A program made the position numbers and the translations under genes. The notes under the pieces were generated by a model. The model did not search any database. It had not been told where the DNA came from and worked only from the letters and a program-made list of their open reading frames with translations. Positions 12,701 to 61,965 of a DNA stretch of 64,000 nucleotides are shown piece by piece. Within the stretch, counting starts at the first letter, position 1; the number at the start of each line of letters is the position of its first letter. Source of the stretch: Hirundichthys speculiger. Its lineage: Eukaryota > Chordata > Actinopteri > Beloniformes > Exocoetidae. Location: assembly GCA_018398805.1 (NCBI GenBank), contig JAGFBZ010000899.1, positions 599,001 through 663,000 of the forward strand, given 5' to 3'.

Positions 12701-15222
12701 TCAGCTTAAAAACTTTGGCTGTGACAATATCAAACCGTAAAACTGAAGCACCTTTGCTGGAACACCTAAAAAATAAAAAGACTGACCAAATAATCTGATG
12801 AATAAAATAGCAGATAAAACCAATAATCCAGCAAGGAACACATCTGTGAGGTACTGTCTTTTCATTGTCTGTCAAAAGACTAACTATCAAGTACAATATA
12901 ACAAAAAAACACTTGTGAGCTTGGATATACGGCCCAAATCAACAAGTTTAGCAGCTGCCTTAAAAATATATCTACTTATATACACATTTGCACTGTTCTT
13001 TCTTACCAGCTGTTAAGTGAAAATCCAACATTCACTCTTATCTTAGAGCTGGTATGATCAGAAAATGACAAGAAATGATCAGAAACTTTGCTTCATATAT
13101 GGGATCAGGCCACAGTTGTGGACGGGTAAGAATGTTGTCCAGATGTGCGCTTCACTTACCTCAACCACATCACCATGAAGTGGTGACAAAACTCTTTCTC
13201 ATCTGCCTTTAATGTAATTGATTTATACATTCATAACGTATGTGTTTGGTCGCACATGGACAGTAGGCTGAGAAGTTGAGAACATGGTGAAGGCAACCTG
13301 ACAAACACAGCGAGAAGTGGGTCGAGTATTCTAAAAAACACAGTGAAGGAGGAGTACCCTCGACAGGGGGGGGGCATTTCAGCTGCTTAAACATTTAATC
13401 TAACATTGTTCAATATATAATTTAAAGTAAACGTACAATCTTTTTTTAACAAACTAATTCTCAGCTCAGAGAAACCATAAAATACTCCGCAGGTTCAATC
13501 AAAACAATAGATGATGCGATTGAACACTTTATATTTACTCCGTTTGTTGAAAATGACAGCTCTGAAGCAACCAAAGGACATTTTGTGAAAGGCTTGTCAC
13601 ATCATCTCTTCCTGCTGCTGCTTGTGTCAGTTCCTCACCTCCTCTGGGAAACTAAGATGCATCCAAAGGAATCAAGCGGATGGATGGAAGACAGCAATAA
13701 CTGGGGCACAAGGTGGGAATCAGATAAAATGCTGGTTTAGGAGTCTGTCCTCTTATGTGAACTTTAAAGGACATATATGTAACTTTTTTCTTTCAAAGGC
13801 TGATACAATTTCTTGAGGGCTTAATGAATTGTCTGCGACATGCTTAGGTCAGAATACTCATGCCACTTTGACCAAAAAAAAAAAAAAACCTCAACTATTT
13901 CTTTATGGGTCTTGTAGTTTTACAGCCAATGTGTCTTGATGTGAAGTTGAGAGAAGATGAAGATGAAGAGGCTGGGTAGTTTATATCATAATCTGAGGCT
14001 GTGATGTCATAGTGCCAGGCTATTTTCAGTTGCTCACTGAATGACAAATTCTCAGACTCAGACCACCCAAAACAAATTGACATGGTTGCGTTTTGTCTGA
14101 GTTTCCCCCTTGGGTACTAACTCCTTACAGGGCGGGGGCGAATTTAGGCAAAAGCAGATTTGTATGTCACTATTCTTCTTTTGATATTTTTTGGGGACAA
14201 AGAGAGAAGTGGACACCCTTGTAGCCCACTAGATTGTAAACTAGATGCTGCCTGGCTGATCTCTGAGTGTGAGAGCTGTCAAAGCAACAGGCTGTCTGTC
14301 ATACTGGTCTCACACTCAGAGGAGAAGGCAGATGGAAGGGGGGGTAATACATCAATTGTAGACTGCAAAACTAATAACGTTGATTAAGGCTGCGTCCACG
14401 CTAATCTGTCTTCATTAAAAATGCCAATTTCAAAACAAAACCAATCTGCATCTTGGCTTGTCAGCTCATTGTCAGAAAAGATCTCCATCCACGTGACACC
14501 GCCGAAATCACGTGTCACACAGCCATCCATGTTCACTGGACAAGCAGGCACGAGAGAAGAACAGGGTAAAAACTGGGCTGGAATAAACCTTTGTTGGAGG
14601 CTGCTTATGTAATGTCTCTCCTCCTGCCCTTGTAGATGGTTACAGTTTTATTAAAGCCAGTCCCTGGCTGCATAACAGCCCGTATTAGTGACAACAAAGT
14701 CAGCAGTGCTGACAGGAAGGTCAGGCTCTGAACAGCAGCAACAACAACAACTTGATTCTTGTTTGAAGAACAATAGTAACGAGTCCTGTTAGCTTGCCCT
14801 GTTTGTCCGGTGAAGGATTTGTGTAATTGAACAATTTTAATGACTGCTTGATGCCTTTTTTTTAGTCAAGATTATAAGTAAGACAAGACAACTTTACGAC
14901 ACTTTTTTTTAACTCATGGAAATTTTGATTGGTTATCAAGGAGCAACATCCGGTTTCTCCTCTTTGAAGAGAACCAAGAGACGCAGTTCCTTCAATGTTA
15001 CTAGAAGCTGTCTCCAAAAATTAGTCACTTTTCATGAAATGCTGTGTTAATATGTTTAACTTTACAGAAAAAATGAACATATTCACATCCTTCTACAAGA
15101 ACTGGTTTTGATCTCCATAGCTAGATTTCACACCCATGACATTTGTGGGGGGATTTTCAAGTACCTTATCAGGTAAAATTATATAAAGGCACAAATATAT
15201 CATAGTTAATTTTTGAATGACA
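9779..15222. other. Intergenic DNA, no gene seen
   Basis: Apart from a short SINE-tail relic at 12228-12300 and homopolymer runs, I see nothing I can name. Short open frames on both strands have no recognisable domains and no coherent splice structure. Unannotated enhancers of gpsm1 could lie here but nothing in the bases alone identifies them. Confidence 0.5.
12228..12300 (-). repeat. SINE 3' tail relic
   Basis: CCATCCATTCATCCAGTATC, then CTTCAGGGTCACTGGGGTCT and GCTGGAGCATATAC, an inverted and truncated tail of the same SINE family as the other copies. Confidence 0.55.
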
Positions 15223-15230
15223 GTCTATGC

Positions 15231-15999
15231 CAGAGGTGTCAGACTCATTTTCACTGAGGGCCACATCAGCATCATGGTTGCCCTCGAAGGGCCAGATCGA
15301 CAGCAAGCATGAAACAAAATGCAATAAAATAAATAAAAACTGAACCTTATTAATATTGTTAAATAACAGTTTCTGTATTTATTATTTATATTTATTATGT
15401 ATTCAAGTTTAAAACATTTCTTTCAAATATATATTTTAAGTCATTATTATATTAAACTCAGGGTTTGTGGTAAACATCACTGAGAGTATCTATTACCTTG
15501 GTTTCAGAAGCAGAAGTGATTCTTTGTTTTTCTTGCAGGCTAAATTTAGCATACTTAGCTCCGTGTTTGCTGTCAAAATCCCAACGTAGATTAAACTCTT
15601 TCACGACTGACACCCGCCTCTTAACACAAAAGACATACTGTTAGTTCACCTTGAAAAACAAACTTGTAATTGTTTTGCCATCGTTCATGAAACTGTCTTC
15701 CTTGTGCATCAATTGCTCTTTTCTTGGACATGTTGGGGTTAGTTTGTAAAGGTTTTTCTTAAGTCCATCAGTTCTGTAAAATCGTCTTGCTCATAGCTGC
15801 CATCATCGTTGTGGGTAATGATGAAATGCATGATGGGAGATGTAGTTTATTGTCAATATGCACTTTAAAGTGGTTCTGTATTTTAAGTCTAAAAGTATTG
15901 GTTTAAAATTTAAGCCAATACTGCCAAAGCTCTCGGGGGCCACATAAAATGACGTGATGGGCCACATTTGGCCCGTGGGCCTTGTGTTTGACACATGTG
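15231..15999. mobile_element. hAT-type MITE with perfect 8-bp target duplication
   Basis: Left end CAGAGGTGTCAGACTCATTT; right end, reverse-complemented, CACATGTGTCAAACACAAGG. It is bracketed by identical 8-bp copies GTCTATGC at 15223-15230 and 16000-16007. An 8-bp duplication and CA(G)..GTGTCA ends are hallmarks of hAT elements. The 769 bp interior has no transposase, so it is non-autonomous. Confidence 0.85.
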
Positions 16000-16007
16000 G
16001 TCTATGC

Positions 16008-16711
16008 TATCAAACAGTGACCCCTTTTACCTTCTTAGCACCTTAGATGAACTGGAGTTCTGAGGTGTAATTTATTCTTATTTCAATGGCTTGTTGTGCT
16101 GGTAATTGTACAAAAGGAACACTGCAACCAGTTCTGGGTGGACCTAGAAGGGTCTGAAGCTCAGCAAAGCAGCCTGAAGCAGCTATCTCCTCCTAAAGGC
16201 TGTCAGCCAGTCCTGACTGGAGGATGGTCAGCTGAACTGCCACTGGCTCTTGAGCTTCTACCTCTTGCAGCAGCCAGAACAGTCAAGTCCTGTGGTTAAG
16301 TGACCTTTTCCTTGGCTCGGTCATGTAGACTGCAAGGCTTTGCCGCGTGCAGCTGATCAGAGCAACCACAGGCCGACCAAGCCTGTTGGTCCCTGCCAGA
16401 GCTCCAGGGGTATGGTAGTTTCAGATGTTTAAGGACCAAATGAATGTAGGTAAACACTAGTTAGCATTATAGAATAGCATGAGCGGAGCTCAGTCAAAAT
16501 GGCTAACTTGTGGTAACTTGGGCAACCTGACTACCTTCCAAATCAGTCATGCAAAAGCTGCAAATGCAGCAGCAATGGCTGGTTTTGACTGGTGCTGACA
16601 CCCAGTGGATATCTATTTTTTGGGGTATTTTGGTTAAGGTGTTCCAGCAAGCTTTCAGGCTCGTTCATTCTGCCTATTTGCCTATTTTCAAATAAACCAG
16701 GATTGTGCAGA
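16008..16711. other. Intergenic DNA, nothing recognised
   Basis: No recognised gene or repeat. Some weakly SINE- or LINE-like phrases occur around 16130-16420 but I cannot assign them. Confidence 0.4.
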
Positions 16712-17056
16712 GTCAGGGCAGCATGGTGGCTTAGTGGTTAACACTGTTGCCTCACAGCTAGAAGGTTCCTGGTTTGAACCTTGCATGTTCTCCCCGCGCT
16801 TGCCTGGGTTTACTCCGGGTACTCCGGCTTCCTCCCACCGTCCAGAGACATGCCTGTTAGGTTAATTGGTGGTTCTAAATTGCCCGTAGGAGTGATTTGT
16901 GAGTGTGTGTGGTTGTTTGTCTATATGTGGCCCTGCGATGGACTGGCGACCTGTCCAGGGTGAACCCCTGCCTTTTGCCTGAAGAGAGCTGGGATAGGCT
17001 CCAGCAGATCCCCGTGACCCTGCAGAGGATTAAACGGGTATATAAATGATGGATCA
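16712..17056 (+). mobile_element. tRNA-derived SINE, near full length
   Basis: Begins GGCAGCATGGTGGCTTAGTG and GTTAACACTGTTGCCTCACA, the tRNA-like head with an A-box-like segment, followed by the B-box-like GGTTCCTGGTTTGAACC. The middle carries GGCTTCCTCCCACCGTCCAG and AATTGCCCGTAGGAGTG, and the 3' part carries CCTGCGATGGACTGGCGACC, GCTGGGATAGGCTCCAGCAG and a short GATGGATC tail. This is the best-preserved copy of the SINE family in the window. The L2-like tail suggests mobilisation by an L2-type LINE, which is inference. Confidence 0.85.
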
Positions 17057-17940
17057 GTTTGGCCATTAGCCTTCCAATTTAGGCTTCAAATTAACTCCCC
17101 ATAAAAGCTATGGGTGTCGTCACAGAGGTTTTATCCGGCTCCTCTTATACAGCCAATGATGGTTATTTTGATTAGGGAATGTCATATGGTTTTAGATATT
17201 GTACTGTTTGTGCAATAAACAAGTTGGTCTGCATCTAGGTGCATTTTTTTTGTCTAGTATTGCATGTTAGTATCTGTTTTAGCATCTCAAAGGTTGGGGG
17301 GGGGGGTTAGGTGGAGGGAGAGGGAGGGGTGTGCTGAATGGGGGTCTGCTCAGGACCACAGACAGGCTAAAACTGCACCTGCTCCTAATACCAAAATAAA
17401 AACCTTTTTATTTTAATTTTATCATTATTTTTTTGCACATACAAAAGCCAACAAAGCAAAAAAAAAAAAAAAGCACATTTTGTCCTCTAAGAATCTAAAC
17501 TTTCAGTGGAGAACACAGACAGGATATGACTCACATCCTGTTATTGTGTTTTTAAATTAGGCCTATTTTTATGGGCCCACCCATTTGAAATTAATCAATA
17601 TCTGACTTTTTACTCATAATTAGCCAGTATTTCATATCCAGCTTGCATTCATAGCTTGTTATAGAACATTATTCATACTGTAGACTTCTGTTAATATTAT
17701 ATATATAAATATAATTATAGTGAAGTATTATTCTCAGGCCTTCATGCTAAGTTTCCTGTATCGAATAAAATATTAAGCTAAATGTTTAATTCCAAACATT
17801 AGGAAGTAGACAATATTATGTTAGGTACTTTTCATGTTCCACAGAAACTGACTCAGAGTCTAAAAGAAAAAGATTTTTTTCTTTTCAAACGTGAAACTCA
17901 TACTTGAGCCCTGCTCCCAAGCTTGACAACAAAAGATGAA
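17057..17940. other. Region upstream of the gpsm1 promoter
   Basis: Contains a poly(G) run near 17295 and poly(A) near 17457-17472. No gene is seen. It may hold distal promoter sequence of gpsm1, but I cannot point to specific sites. Confidence 0.4.
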
Positions 17941-17950
17941 GAAACTACTC

Positions 17951-17966
17951 AACACGTGACGTAACA
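17951..17966 (+). promoter_or_regulatory. Overlapping E-box (CACGTG) and CRE-like (TGACGTAA) site
   Basis: AACACGTGACGTAACA contains CACGTG at 17953-17958 and TGACGTAA at 17957-17964, sharing two bases. CACGTG is the core of USF/MYC/TFE-type bHLH sites and TGACGTAA is a CREB/ATF-type core. It lies about 250 bp upstream of the gpsm1 ATG, in the promoter-proximal region. Binding is not shown; this is a sequence match. Confidence 0.55.
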
Positions 17967-18210
17967 GTGGGGGAGGGGCCGAGTATTTTTACGGCTTATT
18001 TGTACAGCACCTCACTTCCTCAGAGGTTGCCATTGCCGCGGTGAATGAAGAAAGAGGAGAGGGCAGAGAGGGACGAGTGGGGGGGAGGAGCAGAGAAGCG
18101 GAACGGCTCAAAGAAGAAGAAAAGGTTGCTGACTCTGGAGGAAGGAACTGTAGCGGGGTCTCATAGCGGGAGAAGCCGAGCGAGGAGCCAGGCAGACTAG
18201 CAGCGAGTCC
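17967..18210 (+). promoter_or_regulatory. gpsm1: gpsm1 core promoter and 5' UTR region
   Basis: The first GC-rich, purine-rich block in the window (GGGGGAGGGGCCGAG, then GCCATTGCCGCGGTGAATG, then GA-rich sequence with GGGGGGAGGAGC) lies directly before exon 1. I see no convincing TATA box, in keeping with a broadly expressed gene. The transcription start cannot be placed from sequence alone. In the frame of the ATG at 18211 there are upstream stops at 18130-18132 and 18151-18153, so that ATG would be the first in its frame. Confidence 0.55.
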
Positions 18211-56445
<38,235 letters not shown>

Positions 56446-56558
56446 GACTGAATAATGCCGTGCAACTCATGTCAAAGAAATAGAAAACCAGAAGAAGACT
56501 AAGAAAGATGAGCTGACATTTAAAGACAATACTAATGGGTGAACTAACATGATTTTTA

Positions 56559-56564
56559 AATAAA
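56559..56564 (+). terminator. gpsm1: Proximal poly(A) signal candidate
   Basis: AATAAA 114 bp after the stop codon. Confidence 0.45.
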
Positions 56565-57498
56565 TGTGCAATAGGTGGTGCCCTGTTAAATGTTGCTTCA
56601 TATGTATGTACTAAATGTGTGTAAATATAAAGGAGAAAACAATCAGTGCTAGGGCTCAGATGTGGTGAGGAAGATGAGCTTGGGGTGACAAAACAAAAAG
56701 CATTAAGTACAGTATAGTTTATACTCAGTCTAATGCCTTAATTAGATTTTCTTTTTTCAGACCCAAGATTGTATTCCCCCAGTTTCAGATGTGTTCTTAG
56801 AAACACATGATGGGCATGCAGTTTGATGCAGTTGTTGTGGAGAGATGAGTCGTGGACGTCACAAAGATTTATCCAGAGAAGCGGTTTCTGAATGACAAGT
56901 GTGCACTAAAGTTTTAGAACAACAGTGTTTATGTTCATTTCAGATGAGTTTATCTCAGTCTGCATTAAAACTGCATTAATCAGTTTTCGTGGTTTCATCC
57001 ACTCACAGAAGAGTGTTATTTGTGCGGTAACAGTGTTAAGGTTGGCCCTCCAGTGTTAAAACAACCTCCTTTGGTCACTTTGAACTCATCAGTTGGAACT
57101 CTAAAGACTGACTGAAATATGATTTTTCAGATAAATGTTGTGTATGCAGCTATAGAAGTCCCCTCCTCACACATTATGCAGAAACCAAGATTATTGGGAA
57201 AATGATACGCAATGTCTGCTTGTTTTATACAGAGTTGTGTGACAGTTGAAGCGTTCCTTCGTTTTTCTGCTTGACTTTGCAAGTAGTACTATCAGCTGTC
57301 CATAATGTCCGGAATAACAGACAGCTAACCACTGTTTTCTGCCATTGGTTTCACCTCAGATGGACAGCTGAGACAGATGAGACCAATGTGTCACATTTTT
57401 GGAGAATCTAATACATTAACTCTAGTTTGTGTTGCTAGTATACTGCCTCTCTGTGGTCAAAACCTTTTATTACCTCTGTGAAATACAGGATACATTCT

Positions 57499-57710
<212 letters not shown>

Positions 57711-58256
57711 TCAAGTATGATGGTTCTGGACATTTCTCTTGGTTTTGCTCATTTGTATCATAAATGTAGGGATTTTTTCCAAGTCATTTTAAAGTTTGAA
57801 GAGCCAAGTACAGTTTTCACTATATTATTTTTCTGTTACAAAGTTGAATGAGAGGTACTGTACATTCAACAAATAGAAGCTTAAAATGGCCAAGAGCTTG
57901 AAAACGATTTTCTGTGCAAAAAAAAGCTGTTTAATAGTAATAATAATGGTACTGAAATTATTTGTCCTTAATTTTTCTTCAAGAGTAGTGCATACCTCAC
58001 ATTTGTACTTTAAAGCTTATATAAATCTTCGATATTTTGATTTGTGAACCAGGATGGAAAATTTAATATTTGGTTCATCTCTTTGATAATCAGCACATTG
58101 GGAGCTGCAGTTAATATATTCCTTTTGTCTTTTTGTGAATTAACATTTTTAGAAAGTACCTGGTACGCTTTTAATTGTCTTTGCCATAATTTGTACATAT
58201 AAATTTATTTTGTATTTATGTTCTTTTTGAGGACACAAATGTTCCCTCATGCTTTT

Positions 58257-58262
58257 AATAAA
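58257..58262 (+). terminator. gpsm1: Distal poly(A) signal of gpsm1
   Basis: AATAAA in TTTTAATAAAATGTTG, followed about 20 bases later by a long T-rich stretch (TTTCTTTGTTTTTTTTTATC). Confidence 0.65.
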
Positions 58263-58285
58263 ATGTTGAACATGTTTCTTTGTTT

Positions 58286-59450
58286 TTTTTTATCATTTTT
58301 TAATCGGCGGTGCTTTCACAGTTTCGTCACAGATCCCTTTTTAAAGCTTAAGAACTTTTAATTAATATTAAACACTTCTGTGGCACAAATATCAAGGTAA
58401 ATACCAGATTTATATATATAACCACTGAACAAAAAGCTTACCAAAGGGGTTTACAATCAAATCTAAAAAAATCATATCTAAAGAACATGGCAATGTTTAG
58501 ACATAAAAACAGAATAAATAAGTACAAATGAACAGTAAAATGCTCTTATGGTGAAATGGATGTGAAGAAAGCCAGGTAGATGAAGTTTCAGTCCACTTTA
58601 GAACTGGCTTTAAAAGGAAAAAGTAAAATCCTAACAGCACAACAGATCTATACCCTCCAGTGGTCAGTAGCGGTACTACTACACCAGCTTTAAGATAAAA
58701 ACCTTGATGAAGAGGAGCTCTTGAAGTCACGAAAACAGTGAGGAAAGAAGTTGTAAGTTGTAGCTGTGCTGGCTACTTGGAAAATGAATCATCATCAAAA
58801 CAATGAGCAAATGTGGTTCCTGAAAATAGATTCCAAGGGCAACATAAAGAGTGAAAATAGCGTCAATTAGACACAACATCAGTGATTTACAAATTAGTGG
58901 TAGGTGAGAGTGTAGCCAGAGGTTTTGACTAAGATATTCAACAAGATCTTAGACAGGATAAAGTTAGATGGAGGCAGATGATGTGCTGTGGTGACCCCTC
59001 AAGGGAAAAGAAGAAGACACAGCATCAGTGATGCATCTCCAGTCCAGTCTGTTGTCCAGCCCCACGACAAGCAAATTGAGGAGGGTCCTGAAGCTTGTTT
59101 GCAGACTCAGGTGTTCCAATTACAGTCGCTCTAGGACTTTCATCACGTGGGATGTTCGGGCAACAGGTCTATTACAAAGAGCAGATGGATGAGACGTTTT
59201 TGGTACCGGAACAAGGCAGGATGTCTGGATCTTGTTTCAGTTCTAAATCCCACCTACAGTACATTAACTATAATATAATTTCATTTATAGGAGTAATTAT
59301 AGGAACAATAGGAGTAATTACACGAATAATTCAGTCTAATAAATAGATCAATCTAATAAATGTGTCTGTGTGTGAGAGAGAAACTATGTGTGCGTAAAAA
59401 GAAAGAAATTTGCTTTGCATTGTAACAAGCGCTCTTGAGCAGTTCCTGGA
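58286..59450. other. Intergenic DNA downstream of gpsm1
   Basis: No gene recognised. The 58550-59060 part has LINE-like phrasing (for example GCAGATGATGTGCTGTGGTG followed by ACCCCTCAAGGGAAAAG, a common fish repeat end), so it may be repeat-derived. Confidence 0.45.
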
Positions 59451-60665
59451 CTAGAAAGGTGCTGTACAAGTACGCCGTTGTTTTTTTTTCCACATTACTG
59501 GAACCTTCACCTGGTAAGGGTGAAGAGGTGCTGTAGAATCCCACATAGCCGGTCCACACAGGCCCTCAGGATTCTGGGTCTGACACCATCTGGACCTGTA
59601 GCACTTGTTCTGGTTCAGCCTCTCCAGCTGCCTCTTCACCTGACTGCTAGAGACAGACGGGTGGGAGGGGGAGGTGGAGGAGGCCCCAGCATCTCCTGGT
59701 GTGGTAGTAGACAACAACGGAGCAACAGGAAGACCCATAACTGAGGTTGAAGATGAGACAGCTGAGATGTAACGGGGAAGCTGTGGGTCAAGGGAGGGTG
59801 GGAGGTCTGTTTGGCTGGGAGCAGAGGAGGAGGATGCTGAGCTCATCTCTGAACTGAACCTGTTAATGAATGAGTTCAGTTCATTGATTCCATCCAAACT
59901 TCCATCTATCTGATCCTCCTTCTGCTTGAAGCCTGTGATCTTTATCCCTGACCACATCTTGTGCATTGTTCTGCTGGAGCTTGTTCTCCAGTTTTCTCCT
60001 GTACTCCTCCTTGTTGCCTCTAATCTTGACTATTTAGTTTTTTTTGTAATGATCTTAATAATTCCCCGTCTCCCTCCCTGGAGGCTCTTTTGTTTTCTTG
60101 CTGAGGAGCTCTTTCAGGGTTTGTTGATGGGAAAGAACCTCTCTGCTCTGGTTAAGACAGTGTTGTCCACACAGATGCTGATATGGTCAAATATACACTC
60201 AGTCCATCCTCCAGTGACCATCTTTCCATAGTTCCTTTGGTCACAGGTTACCTCTGAATAATGAGTTTGTTAAGTGAAGGAGAGAAAGCCAAGAGCAGGT
60301 CACGCAGAGGAGTGATCTGCATCTCTCTATGCACAGAACAAATGAAATTGTTGAAACACTGGAAATGTGGCAGAGAGAGAGGAGTGGTTGAAATTTCCAT
60401 GTAGTGGAAATGCACTGGAGTGTTGTGTTTATAGTACAGTTATCACTGAACTGATGATGTCACAAACAGTGTCCGCAGCAGCTGATGGTGAGATGTACAG
60501 TACACCTCTACTAAAATAACATCGGTGAATTCTAACAGTTCAATATCAGGGCTGCAGAAATGATATTTCACAGTAGCATGTCCTCAGTTACATCAGTTGT
60601 TGACAAGTACTGCAGTTCCACTGCCCTTACCTTTGCTGCTCCTCTTCAGATCTCTGACTGCCTGT
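59451..60665 (-). mobile_element. Degenerate non-LTR retrotransposon, minus strand
   Basis: Read on the minus strand: near 60640-60530 there is endonuclease-like sequence (G-T-A-V-L-V-N-N, then C-S-P-D-I-E-L-L); near 60210-60120 G-W-T-E-C-I-F-D-H-I-S-I-C-V-D-N-T-V-L then T-R-A-E-R-F-F-P-I-N; in 59966-59451 G-I-N-E-L-N-S-F-I-N-R-F and Q-V-K-R-Q-L-E-R-L-N-Q-N-K, which leads into the reverse transcriptase. This order (apurinic-type endonuclease, linker, RT start) fits a jockey/L2/Rex-like LINE. Stops and frameshifts are frequent and the RT core is missing, so it is 3'-truncated and dead. Confidence 0.75.
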
Positions 60666-61838
60666 ATAATCTGAAAGTCAGAGAGTCTTTGGAGTCCACA
60701 TTTCTGCTTTGCAGATACTCTGTTTGTGTCCTCAGGGCCAAAACTAGAGCCTTGAGGTACTCCACAAGACAGAGGAACTGAAGAAAAGGAACACGAACAT
60801 TGACATATGTGTACAGAAAAAGTCCTCTATGACATGTATAACTTGAACTATTTTAAAACCATACCTTTGAATTGTTAATAATCAACAGTCAACAGTTAAT
60901 AACCTTTATTATGATGTCTTTAAAACTAGACTGAAACTTGTCACACATATCAATGATGAATGAGAACCTCTGGAGTTGTTGAAAAATTACTTTGTATAGA
61001 ATTTTAAACAAAAGTGGTAACTTAACTATCAGTCTTTATCTGGAAAGAACAGCTCGATTAAGACTTTTCTAGTTTATGAGAGGCTGAATGACATCCATCA
61101 TATATAGTCTAACCCAGCTGTCCATGAGCAAAAGGTGGGCCATACCCTGGAGAGGCCACCAGTCCACTGTAGAGCATCTTAAAGACATACTAATCAAAAT
61201 AGGATTCATTGAGCCAACAATGTGAAAAACACATTCAGTACAATCCGAAATTATTCCTCTGTTTGAGAACCACCAAATCCTCTGACTACAACTGGATTTC
61301 TAAAGCTCTAATCTCGCCTGGAACAACACACAAAGAACTGACCAAACTTGTTGGCCAAGTCCCACTACAGTTGCAAAATTAACAGACTGGGAGGAGGTTC
61401 TCAATACAAAAAGGATTGCTGAAAAATTACACAAGTTTAAAAAAATTACCGGAACACCTCCCATATAATGAATTAGATTTCTGGTTTTCAGTATCATTTC
61501 CAGTCAAAGCGTTTCTGTCATATTTAGCTTTAACCATCATGCATGAATTGGGGTCATGCAATGTTGATAGATAATCCTTCTTTTAATCTTGCTTCCTCAT
61601 AAATATGCACTCTGACACATGCATCCTGTTCTGACTCAAATGAACCAGAAGAAATTATGCTTTACTGACATACTCATATGCATCTGTCAAACTTTCTGCC
61701 ACAGCCCCCCCACCCCTCCCCTAGCCTCTAATTATGCCCGTTTCCTCATGTCCATCACCCTTTCCTCCCTCCCCCTGTCCGTCTGTCCTTCCTCCCTCTT
61801 ACCCAGCATGCAGCGCAGGCTGAGCAGGCTCAGCTGAG
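60666..61838. other. Intergenic DNA, nothing clear
   Basis: The first part may continue the retrotransposon relic. The remainder shows no recognisable gene. C-rich/CT-rich sequence leads into the candidate promoter. Confidence 0.4.
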
Positions 61839-61849
61839 CTATAAAAAGG
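61839..61849 (+). promoter_or_regulatory. TATA box of a candidate downstream gene
   Basis: CTATAAAAAGG, an excellent TATA match, preceded immediately by CAGCTGAG (E-box-like CAGCTG at 61831-61836) and by GC-rich sequence. About 25-30 bp downstream begins the putative exon. The next gene is not identifiable from this window. Confidence 0.55.
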
Positions 61850-61869
61850 CATAGGCTGGGGGAGGGAGG

Positions 61870-61965
61870 GCTGCGTGCAGCAGGAACTGTGCAGACACAC
61901 ACAAACGGGGATCCAGGGACGGCAGCCCCTTGCACTGGGATCTAAAGCCACAACGCGGAAGAGAG
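61870..61965 (+). other. Candidate first non-coding exon of the next gene
   Basis: A GC-richer block starting about 30 bp after the TATA box (GCGTGCAGCAGGAACTGTGC) and ending at a donor-like GAGAG/GTCAGT. It has no convincing ATG-initiated coding frame, so it would be 5' UTR. The whole call is an inference from the promoter layout. Confidence 0.4.

Noticed and set aside
16712..17056. Possible tRNA gene because of A/B-box-like words.
   Set aside because: The block continues into a SINE body and tail shared with other copies in the window, so it is a retroposon, not a tRNA gene.
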